From the NCBI GenBank assembly GCA_026874595.1, contig CM049306.1, positions 27,335,519 through 27,399,518 of the forward strand: a stretch of 64,000 nucleotides of DNA, in the 5' to 3' direction. The DNA comes from Sipunculus nudus (taxonomy: Eukaryota; Annelida; Sipuncula; Golfingiida; Sipunculidae). Position numbers and translations under genes: made by a program. Positions 24,223 to 34,586 of this stretch are shown one piece after another (the stretch's first letter is position 1; every line of letters starts with the position of its first letter). The notes beneath the pieces were generated by a model, which did no database searches, had not been told where the DNA came from, and saw only the letters and a list, made by a program, of their open reading frames with translations.

Positions 24223-24990
24223 CAGCAGTCAGATATTAGATGACCTTCCTTCTTGCAGTAATTACAGATTTTCTTTGAAATGACTGGTCTTTGTTGGACT
24301 TGGAAACAGTGGAGGTGGGCTGAGATGTAGCAATGGACTTTGTTGAACTATCAGGACTACTAGTACTTGGGACTGCGCTTTAAACTTCTTTTGACCATAC
24401 TGATTTACATTCTTGTTTGTGAATGACTGGTTTGATTTGCTAGTAAAGGACATTTTGTGTGTTAATGAATAATCATCAGCTAATTGAGCAGCAATGTCAA
24501 GTGTTTCAGGACTTTTCTCATCGAGAAAAGTTTTAACATCTGCGTTAACGAGCGCTTAAATTCTTCAAGCAAAATCAACTTGTCATAATCTTTCATTACA
24601 TTTTTAGAACTACACCAGAACTACACTGCTCTTTTGTCCTAGCAAATTCAACGTAGGTCTGATTTTTGCGCTTTTCCCAATTTCTGAATTTCTGGCGGTA
24701 AGCCTCTGGTACTAACTCATAACCTTTTAGGATTAACCGTTTTACCAAGTCATTGTCATCAGCAGCTTCTACTGAAAGCTCTGTATAAATTTCTCTGGCC
24801 TTGCCAGTCAATACACTGTGTAACAGCTTGTTCAATTTTCTTTAGGCCATTTAAAATTTTCAGCTACCTTCTCAAAGTGTAAGAAATATTTATCAACCTC
24901 TTTTTCTTGAAAAGGTGGGACAAGTCTAATGTGTTTAGTAATATCAAAATTGTGAGTTGGGGGTAGCACGTAGACTATGTTCTAGATTAA
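24223..24990 (-). pseudogene. Gag remnant of the gmr1-like element
   Basis: The - strand encodes FDITKHIRLVPPF, a KYFLHFEKVAENFKWP segment and LTGKAREIYTELS (typical capsid-like Gag), ending in the zinc knuckle CNYCKKEGHLISDC. The N-terminal part is missing: homology stops about where the right LTR begins. An internal frame break lies near 24830. Confidence 0.82.
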
Positions 24991-24997
24991 GTCATTC

Positions 24998-25750
24998 TAA
25001 CTCGTGTGGTGAAACCCTCGCCGGGCCGTTTGTTACATTCGCAGTTAAATCCGTACTGGTTGAACTCTTGTTGTCATGCTGGCTTGGGGCGAGCGCACGT
25101 GTACACCATGGTGTGTAGAGGCGCGGTGATGTTTTTCTAGATGATTCCTGTAACGCGTGTTACGCGTGTTTACTGTGTAGTGTAAGATCTTTTAGACTGT
25201 TCTAGAAGTGGAAAATTCTCGGCTTGGGGTGAAGAGTATATAAAGGGGCTGTGTTTTAGAGCCGAGAGAGCAGCAGAGAAGATTCCAGCGGACGCAGAAG
25301 CGCGTGTGTCGGCTTGTGGGACCTTTTCCGACGTGTGCGGCAATTATAGATTTTCTTCAGACTCTTGTTTGGACTTCAGTTTACTTTTTGGATTGTTACA
25401 AGAGCTTTACATGGGACTCTCTCGAGAGTATACATTTTAAGAACTTATCGTTGTGACGGTGGAGGGTATCCAGGTACTGTACACTTTGTGTATTTTACTG
25501 TGTGATTGTATTGAATTGTTGTTATACCGCTGTTTTACTGTATAATTGTATTAATTTAGTGTATTGTAATGTTAGGGTTGTTTTAAGAATAAATTATAGT
25601 TATTTGTTAACAAAAAAAACACTGACTTCTTTATTCATTCCCCTAGACATTTCACGCTGCCTAGTGTTACAGAATCTGATTTTTTTATTTCCATAACAAA
25701 ATTTGTGTTCATCACGCATACGTGATCTGTTTATATTAGGTTCCGTAACA
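24998..25750 (+). repeat. Right LTR, in opposite orientation to the left one
   Basis: Reading on the + strand it matches the reverse complement of the left LTR over about 750 bases, from TAACTCGTGT to TTCCGTAACA. Its first ~75 bases are missing or replaced. It keeps TATATAAA at 25237-25244 and AATAAA at 25588-25593, both in + sense, so it looks more intact than the left one. Confidence 0.88.
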
Positions 25751-27462
25751 ATATCCGTGTAGATGTAGCGGATGGAACGACGACGGAACAAATGACGTCA
25801 TCGTGGGATCTTTCAATGGACCTTTCCTGGTTTATTTCAGCCATATAAAATCGAATCAGCCAGAACTGGATGATTACTTGGAGCTCAAAGACCCCAACCC
25901 AGGAGCATATACGCCATGGCCACAAGTGATGAATCTGAATGGTGACGGTACCTTGGAAATTTTTTACAGCTTGAATTGGGGTCATTTTGGGGGTTTTGTC
26001 AAAGTTTGCAATGATTATAGGCATTATGAACTTGATATGAAACCTATCAATGTCCGGAGTGATTACAGAAAACATCAAAAACCGGAAATTGCAGATATAG
26101 ATGGTGACTGTGCCATGGACATGGTGACGTCGGACCGGAGCGGCCATGTTGTTTCTTTCGGGGAGTCAGTGCTGATGATATGGCAGTGGTTCAACAAGAG
26201 GTCATTGAGACCACCTTAGCAACCAATCATGGAAACTTAGGGAATCTTATGGAAAAGTCTACCAAAATGTACGATTTAATGTGCAATTCACACCGCTATC
26301 TTCACGAGTACATGCTCAATCCTCTCTTTCCAAATTCTGAAAGGAATGGCTTACTCGCGTGGTTTTGGCTCTGGTTTCCGATTCTCCACAGTATTTCGCC
26401 AGACAAAGAGTTCAAACAACCAGGATTAGCGCATTTTGCCGGATATGTTTGGACAATAATTCTAGACGCGATGCCGGATACTCCTCTTTATCATAAACTG
26501 CTCGCTAAAGTTGCAAAGTTCAAAGGTTACGCGGCAAAAATATTGATAGATCATGGTATTCTGATTATCAACAATAATGGTGCTCCCGCGAGAAAAATGA
26601 AGCTGATTTATGATTTTCTTAAACTGAAAAACTCAAACTTGTTTTCTCTTGCCTGTATCACACGAGCAAATATGGGAGTGTAATTGAAGGATCAATAAAC
26701 ATTTTTACCGGTGCCGATTTGGGTGAAAACTCTTATCCCTCGGACTGCATGGTTTGCAAAGAAAAGGGTAGGAACCCTATCATCAAGACGTTTATGGCCG
26801 TGTTGGCTCATGAAGTGGCTCATGACGAACTGGACGTCAGCAGGTCACCGTCGCATCACGAGGCCCTCTTCCACCGAAAGTAGGACATCCTGAAGCGCGC
26901 CACCCAGGGTCACGTGGTATACCGTACTATTTCGATACAGGGCGTTGACTGGGATCAAACAAAGATGTTGTTCATCCAAAATGGCTGGTGGGAAGGGTTG
27001 GCCAATTGGAACAATGTTTTCAAAGCTCATTTCCGGTCAGGAGGTGCGGGTGTTGACGCCAACAAAAACAGCATCTGTCCTGTTCACATTGACTACTTCG
27101 TAGGAGCGCCACAAGAGGCCAGGGCGGCAAGTATTTTGCGGACACCAAGCTGATGTTGGACTTTGCTCTGGAGCGTACACAGGCTGGGTATCCAGTAAAC
27201 ATGGACTGGTTCATTCTCACTGTTGACTTGTACACGCGGGGTGGCAATGAATTCCCGTCGTTTGTGATTGATCGTCACGCAAAAATGTAGAGGAAAGGTA
27301 TAGAAATATCAGGGAAAGGTGAAGAGAAACTCTAAAGGCTACATACACTGGTTCCGCTTCAGTAAAACACTTCAGGGACCGACCAACTACTCATGTGAAG
27401 TAGATGATCGAGGTTTTGTCATGGCTTGTTCCGCTTCCGGCATATTAAATATTCCTTGTTGA
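25751..27462 (+). pseudogene. Exon 3 remnant of the dead paralogue
   Basis: It resumes at the equivalent of residue ~168 of the intact protein (VDVAD) and can be followed through the HEVAH segment to a C-terminus like that of the intact copy, but only by changing frame several times. Confidence 0.92.
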
Positions 27463-30400
27463 ATGAACAAATTCAAGGCCTATAATTAATGTTTGTTATA
27501 ACTGTTGATTTACAAGTTCATATATAAAGTGAATGTAAAATATTTGTACTGTTTATTTAAACCTCTAAGCGCGAGCTCTGGTGTTCTTCAGTCAATGCTT
27601 CTTTGACGAAAATTGACGTCTTACTATTTATAGGACATACGGGCGTCAAAGGGGTCTTTTGATCCTATCTCTTATATATACATGTATGTATTTCGTTTTA
27701 CCATGTGTAAGAATAAGAGAGATACACAGTTTCTTTAATGCCGAGGATAATTGCATGACTCTGCTAAAGACTGAAGGAGCACATGTAAAAACTGTTGTCA
27801 GGAGTAAAATAATTTCGGAGTTATATCAACAAACAAACGTTACAGACATTGGACTATACATAAATGCTATAATACTCGATTTTCCGCAAAAAAAGTCTTT
27901 AAATTTCCCCCTGAAAATCCTGTATTTGATCAAATTTCTATATTTGTATCCAACCTTTTGCCCTTAGTTTGCAAAGCTACTGATATGCACAGACGTAATG
28001 AGATCTTGGAAAACTTAGCGGTTCAGCGACACGTATGATAAGCAACACTCCAGATACAGTTTGGTAAAAATATATCACGCAGAACAATTGCTTTGACATG
28101 AATTGGCGGTGATTTTTTTTTTATAAAAGACGGAAATTGAACGAAGTTATTACGGATAGAATCATCAACCTTTAGAATCAGTGAAGGGGCAGTTTATTTT
28201 GTCTATACAGATTTTAAAGAAAGCTAAAATAAACGTTATTTAAGACTAAATATTGAAAAGCGCAATATCGGAAACAATTCAGCAAATACACAGAGCTTCA
28301 AAGTTCTTTATGCAGAAAAGGTTTCTTTACTGTTACAGTCATTAGAATACTAATTTCACCCAGAACAGAAAACGTTTTATCAATTGTGTTGTGTGCTCTA
28401 TACTTGAATATGCTTCCACAATGATATCTGCAGAGATGTAACCAGCTATAGGTCAAAATTAAACAATGTCCAATTTCATTCACTCAAACTATTATCTAAA
28501 AAAAACATATTCACGTTAGTGAAGAAATACATTTGTCCATGGTGTGACAGCATTTAATTGATTCTAAATATATACAAAATCTTAAATAACAATAAGTTAA
28601 TCAGTCACAGCATGACACTGCATTCAGTGTTTATGCAACGGAATATAAAGTCCCAAGACCAGTCAATCAAATTTTCCCCATTTTCCTTAAACCAAACTTC
28701 CATCAAAGCCTAGACAAGTTGCGATACAAATAAAACGTCTAAACATCAATGGATACAATATAATATCACATAACGATGCCAGGTAGGCACCTAATGCAAG
28801 GAAAACTATATAAATATTTACCAGCACCACAGAAGTGTTTTGCACATATAGGTTATATGCAGTAAAAAGGAGGAGCTATATGTGATCTTGACGCAATTTT
28901 TTAAATCCAACAATATATACTTCTGAATGATAACATGTTTTGTGTTTGTGCCAATACTAGGCCAGTTTATTATGCATTAACATAATTTGTTCAGACAGTA
29001 TTGTATACAGTGGTGTCATGAAGGACTAAGTAAGTTACTGTTAAACAGTACAGAGTGAAACACTATGATTGTAACCCATGCCCAGGGACATCTGTACATG
29101 TGACCTTCACAAATATAAGAACATACAGATATATACAAGCCAGTGTAAATTTCTAAATATGCAGGTCCAGCTAACATGCGTTTCTAAACATTAAAGGCGC
29201 CATGCTGAGGTTTATATTCATCATGCATATTCATATTTTTGGCAGCTGGATCTGCTCTGTAGGCAATTCACTAACACCATCTGTTCATTCTGTAATCTAA
29301 AATGTGTGCAATATTCAATAAAGTTAATAAAAAATTAATTGTAAATAATTACCATGGTTCAGCACTATGGACAACTTAAGTCAGGTATTACCTTGTGAAG
29401 GCAACCCAAGTTATACTCAGTCGCTATCATGAAAATTAAGGATTAATTGTAGTAAACAATAGCATGTTTAAGCAAGAACTGTAGCAAACAAGTATATTAA
29501 TGAATAAAACTAAGTACAAAGGCACACTGCCCATGTTCATCTGATGCCCTATGTAAATTAAACCCAATTGTCAGACTTTTTTACATTATATGTTGTTCTG
29601 CGATATTAACATATGTTGGAGTTCAGTTAGTCAAACAGCATCAGTGTACCTAAATACTGTCATGACATTTTTTTATAAAATGTGAGAAATTGCATGATAA
29701 ACAAACATATTATTTTCCATGATAAAGCTTCAGCACTATCATCATCACAAAGGTTTTACTATTATTAAAAGTATTTTGGACTTCAATCATCAGGCCAAAT
29801 TCCATTCAATATTTCAAAGAAATACATATTAAATATATATCCTTTAAATTATACTTGACTTCTCATCAGAAAGGATCTTGCAGCAACCAAACATGCACAC
29901 AAAAATCTAACAAAACCAGCAATTTATTCATGCCAACCTGTATACATCCTATCATAAATGGTTTGTTATCATCATTTTTGTGCTTTAAAATCTGCTCAGC
30001 AATTTGGTCTTAACTGCACAGCTGACTTCCAAACCAGAGTTCCCAGCCATATGCAGGGACAAAAAAAATAGTTTTATTTTACCCAGATATGAGAGAGCTA
30101 CCATGATCTACACTCCTTACTCATGGACAACTGAGAACACCTGACTTATTTCCTTTATCTGGTTATCAAAAATAAAACAACCATCTTCCAGTAATAACTT
30201 TAATATGCAAAATGATGTGTCTCCCAGATGGGGAATCCCCAATTTTGATGGGAATAAAATATGCATAATATTAGTCTTGAGTTTTGGAAAACATAAATCA
30301 GCAAATTTGACCTTCAAGATGAAGGTCAAGAGTTTTCAAATTCTTCAAAAAAACTTGGTTGGAACAAGTTGTGTGTCAAAACTGAGGACAATATTTGCAA

Positions 30401-30690
30401 TACTTCAAACGTTATGGGGTTTGCAATAACTTTACATTTTGGCAGATATGACCGTGAAAATCAAGGTCAATGTCACTAGATTATGAACTGCTCAGTCACA
30501 GAAAATGGCAAAAAGAACTGATGTCACATTTCAGGAAATAATCTTCAGTACTTCCATAGACATAATCAGTTATTGTGTACCTGTCAGTTAGTTCCATACT
30601 AACATTTCGTGTGTCAAAGGTCTGTGTCCATCTGATATTATAAAATTTTGTCATTTTATTTTTTCAGAGTTATTTAAGTCTGAACTACAG
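27463..30690. other. Intergenic stretch
   Basis: AT-rich, with no gene, RNA or clear mobile element recognised. At 30190-30620 the text contains GACCTTCAAGATGAAGGTCAAG and related phrases of the kind seen in dispersed invertebrate repeats. Confidence 0.4.
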
Positions 30691-30699
30691 TGATTCTAT

Positions 30700-31870
30700 G
30701 AATGAACTAGAATACGGGTAGTGGACAAGCGACTACTTGTATCCGCCTAAATCAGAGTGGAACGGGTGAAGTGTTGCATATAAGCATGGATGTCTGCAGC
30801 CAAATTGTGTATGTAGGTTGCGCTACCTACCAAAAAATCCAGAAAGCTCTATACACATGCAAAACTTTGGCCCAATCGGTCAAACAGTTCCCAAGATATG
30901 AGCTTGGATATCTGCTGCATAAACTAGAATGCAGGTGGCGCCACCTGTCATAAAATCAATAGAGCTGTCAAGGATGTATAAACTTGCAAAATTTTAGGCA
31001 GATATGTCAAACCACTGCCAAGATATGAGTGATTTTATCCCATGGCAGACAAACAGATGGGAGCTGTGCAAACATGGCTGCAGGTGGCGCCACCATGATA
31101 AAGAGCTATGTGAGATTTATACACATGCAAAATTTTGGCCCAATCAGTCAAACGGTTCCCTAGATATGAGCTTGGATGTCTGCAGCGTAAACTTGATTGT
31201 AGGTGGCGCCACCTGTCATAAAATCAGAAAAGCTATCCAGGATGTATAAGCATGCCGAATTTCAGGTGAATTAGTCAAACCACTGCAGAGATATGAGCGA
31301 TTTTAACCCAAGGCAGACGAACAGATGGACACTGTGCAAACATGGTTGCAGGTGGTGCCACCATTTTCGGTGTATGTTATAAAGCTCTCCAAGGGCTACA
31401 TTTGTGCAAAAAAATTTTCCTGATCGGTCAAACGGTTCCTGAGATATGAGCTTGGATGTCTGCAGCGTAAACGTGAATGTAGGTGGCGCCACCTGTCATA
31501 AAATCAGAAAAGCTATCCAGGATGTATACGCATGCCAAATTTCAGGTGAATTAGTCAAGTCACTGCAGAGATATGAGTGATTTTAACCCAAGGCAGACAA
31601 ACAGATGGACACTGTGCAAACATGGTTGCAGGTTGCGCCACCATTTTTGGTGTATGTTATAAAGCTCTCCAAGGGCTACATTTGTGCAAAAGAATTTTCC
31701 TGATCCGTCAAACGGTTACTGAGTTATGAGCTTGGATGTCTGCAGCGTAAACATGAATGTAGGTGGCGCCACCTGTCACAAAATCAGAAAAGCTATCCAG
31801 GATGTATACGCATGCCAAATGAAAACATAGTATCCGCAAAACTCTGTTTTGGCGGATACAATAAATTACC
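30700..31870 (+). repeat. Tandem array of ~277-bp units with GGTGGCGCCACC cores (first array)
   Basis: The left end (AACTAGAATACGGGTAGT, then GCGACTA and TGTATCC) matches that of the array at 35.1 kb. The palindrome GGTGGCGCCACC appears at 30936, 31202, 31481 and 31760, with variants between. Units also share GAGATATGAGCTTGGATGTC and CAAACCACTGC-GAGATATGAG. The right end contains TTTGGCGGATACA, complementary to TGTATCCGCC near the left end, so the array may be bounded by short inverted repeats. Confidence 0.75.
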
Positions 31871-34177
31871 TATAATCAGTAGGTGACCTTTTGCCAAACT
31901 ATAATTTGAATAATCAGCTCACTGTGGTCCATATCTGAAGACGCAAAAAGAAATAGGAGCAGGAAGCCAATCACCGGTGTCCTATCTGGAACTGTGTCTA
32001 TGATGTGCAAAAGTATCTGATTTTTTTCACAGCCTTAAAATATATTAAATCATCAAGACTATATAGTGTAGCACAATGAAAAAGAAGAACAAATGTTTAT
32101 ATCTGAATAATAAATATTTACTCTTTAGCCTTATTTATAACCTATCATACAAATGTCTATTTAATAATCTGAAGATTCTATTTGAGGTGATGCCACACAA
32201 TAATGAACCAGGATACTATCACGGATGATATCAATAATTAACATAACATTTCTCAATTTATATACATTATATACTTTTATATTGTTTCTTGCTGCACATA
32301 TTTATAAAATATCTTGGTAAGTGTAGGCTACAAAATACAAAAATATTTTCCGTAAATTTAATTACAATATAAACTAACAACAAAAGGAGTTACATTTAAC
32401 TAAAATTGAGACAACATAAATAAAGTGATATGAATATATATTGGTCTGTATACTCACATAATTGCACAATCCAACAGATGCAACAAAGAGCAAAATGATT
32501 CACAGAATAAATTCAGGCTCCGTTGCACCTTTTTTCTATGCCTCATTGGCCTGGTACAGTATTATACATTTTGTTTGTTGTGCCTGAAAAAATAAATCTG
32601 CTTTTGGTAATTTGGGTCATTCCGGATTAAACTGGCAGTTACCTGTTTTTATAACCTTTAAAACAGCTCAAAAACAGCCTATTGTTCACGTCAAATAACA
32701 GCTATTATTATCCTTTATTCAACGGACATTTTCTCTCATATTATGTGTGGTCACATTTGTTAAAAAAAAATAATATTCTAAGAATGATCCATGCATACGA
32801 CTAACCTCCGAGGATGCTAAACATGTCAACATTAACAACTTGTTAGCTTTATTTATAAGCATTCCACTGTTGCTGTATGCTGGTCTGAGTGTATTCTGTG
32901 TGATATGTACAGACCCTCACGCAGTCTGTACACATAAGTCTGACCTCATACAAGATTCATTAATAAAGACAACAGAATAATCTTGTTAAGAAGCAATGAT
33001 AAAATCTCAGATAAACAACAAAGGTTCTTCAGAAGCTTTAAGTGTAAAATGCTTGCAAATATTTGATGAATAAAGTTATTACTTAATGTACTCCAAGATT
33101 TCTAGAATGTTTAATATAAATTGATGTTCATGACAATTAACATTATTATTTGAATTTATGTAAATTGTATAGTGATAATTAATGTTCAAGACAGAGTGAA
33201 GTCAATAAGTTAAAAGATCAATGATCAAGGTTTATCAGCTACTCATATGATTTTTTTTTATAATAAGATGGGAATGTGATATCAGAAAGCATATCAGTCA
33301 GGTGAGTGTATGTTTTCACAATGTTTAGTAGCTTTACAGATTTATTACAGGTTTTACAAGCTTCTCTGGTTTTAACATCACCAATTACTTGCTGGGTAAA
33401 GTACATAATAACAGATTTCTCAGTTAAATAAAGCACTTTTTTTCAAAACTGAAACTGGAATTTCAACACATCACTAAACCAGACTTCCTTTTCAAGGATA
33501 CCATGTCTTAGTGTGAATACAAAAAAAGACAAAATAAACATAGGCAACAAAACAATAATAAGAGACATCTTTAATATGCATTAGGGATAATGTATAACAG
33601 AAGCTAAAACTGATTACCATTATTCATAGTTTAATATTCACACTAGTAGAGATACCAGTCTTCATTCATTTCAAGGAGGAGAGCAAGCTTAAGACTTGAA
33701 AATTTAGACAATAACTTATCCCTTTGATGAGAGATAATGGTGGGTCTAAAATATCATGCATTAATTTTATCATGGATTTTACTTTACCAGAATGAATATA
33801 ATTCACAACATTGGCATTCTCAAATGCTGAATTAGATACCACACAAATGAGCACTTCCCTGTTGTTTTCCATCAAAACAGAATGATCTTTCTGCCATCAT
33901 CTGTAGGCATTTATACATCTTTCATACATCTGGCACAGACTTTCCTGTACAGTGTAACACATAGGCCAGAATCACACAGACTATTACATCTAAAATTATT
34001 AAAAAAATAAATGCCTTAACAGAAAAGAATCTGATCAATCAGTTATCATGGGATGGAAACTGTTAATATAGATATTTGATGGGAGGTATTTAAAAAGGAT
34101 AACATTTCAGTCAAAATGGATATTCTAACATGAGATTTCTTAGGCAATGCCAGCATATTTTCCCAAATAAAGCAGTC
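31871..34177. other. Intergenic stretch downstream of the GPAT gene
   Basis: AT-rich with no recognised gene. Part may be a long 3' untranslated region of the - strand acyltransferase gene if the nearest polyadenylation signal is not used. Confidence 0.35.
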
Positions 34178-34183
34178 TTTATT
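34178..34183 (-). promoter_or_regulatory. Candidate polyadenylation signal of the GPAT gene
   Basis: AATAAA on the - strand, about 240 bases past the stop codon at 34423-34425. It is the nearest such hexamer I noticed; use is inferred. Confidence 0.4.
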
Positions 34184-34422
34184 AAAGTACAGCTATGAGA
34201 TGTATAAATTCTACATGGATTACTCTGTAACCTGTAGGCTGAGGGCATAAAAATTTTCCAAATTTGGTAAATAACAAAGGAAAGCACACTTCACTCAACA
34301 TTTGGGTAATATTTCGTATTTGCATGCAAGATGAAATTGTAGGTTGGATAACAAATGCTTCACTGGGATATTCCTAGTTGAACCGGTAAATATACACTCA
34401 CACACATGACTAGGGTACTGAT

Positions 34423-34586
34423 TTACAGTTTGTATGCGTGAATGGCATCGATGAGGTCACAGAGTATATTATGCTCCTGGTAGGGCAAGGTCAGCTGCAG
34501 AGTCTTGTCTGTAGTGACCTGCATGATCTTGAGGTGCTTAAATGCCTTGGCTGCATTCTTCACAAGGTCCAGCGAGGCACTCTCAG
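34423..34586 (-). CDS. GPAM: GPAT exon t (last, with stop)
   Basis: It encodes [20 protein letters not shown] and the C-terminus ending DAIHAYKL, stop at 34423-34425. Acceptor CTCTTTCAG. The intron before it is 4.3 kb and holds the second GGTGGCGCCACC array. Confidence 0.93.

Larger units (their letters stand above)
19512..25750 (-). mobile_element. Gypsy-class retroelement of gmr1-like domain order with inverted terminal LTRs
   Basis: On the - strand the internal part reads gag (from ~24990), zinc knuckle (~24223-24275), protease (23.5-24.0 kb), integrase (~22.0-23.0 kb), reverse transcriptase (21.0-21.9 kb) and RNase H (20.5-20.9 kb). Integrase before reverse transcriptase is the order described for the gmr1-like Ty3/Gypsy group (Goodwin and Poulter). 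Left terminus 19512-20335 is a proper 3' LTR for this strand, preceded by a purine tract. The right terminus (~24998-25750) is the same LTR family in the opposite direction; no 5' LTR or primer-binding site in the expected direction is present. The inner frame has many stops. Insertion is inside exon sequence of the dead paralogue, with host sequence missing between the two sides. Confidence 0.88.
18852..27462 (+). pseudogene. Dead paralogue of the propeller-metallopeptidase gene, interrupted by a retroelement
   Basis: Exon 1 remnant 18852-18924 (signal peptide, phase-1 donor AAAG|GTATGT), exon 2 remnant 19447-19511 (ends within the LNLTDDT segment), then the retroelement 19512-25750, then exon 3 remnant 25751-27462. 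Relative to the intact copy, the end of exon 2, intron 2 and the start of exon 3 are absent. Further lesions: a 1-base loss near 25770 (the Trp codon of DWNNDG), a frame change near 26160-26200, a deletion near 26660, an in-frame TAG at 26881, about 10 bases lost near 27115 (in the segment equivalent to ESFATLAN), and more stops downstream. AHEVAHDELDVS is still legible near 26805-26840. Confidence 0.92.
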
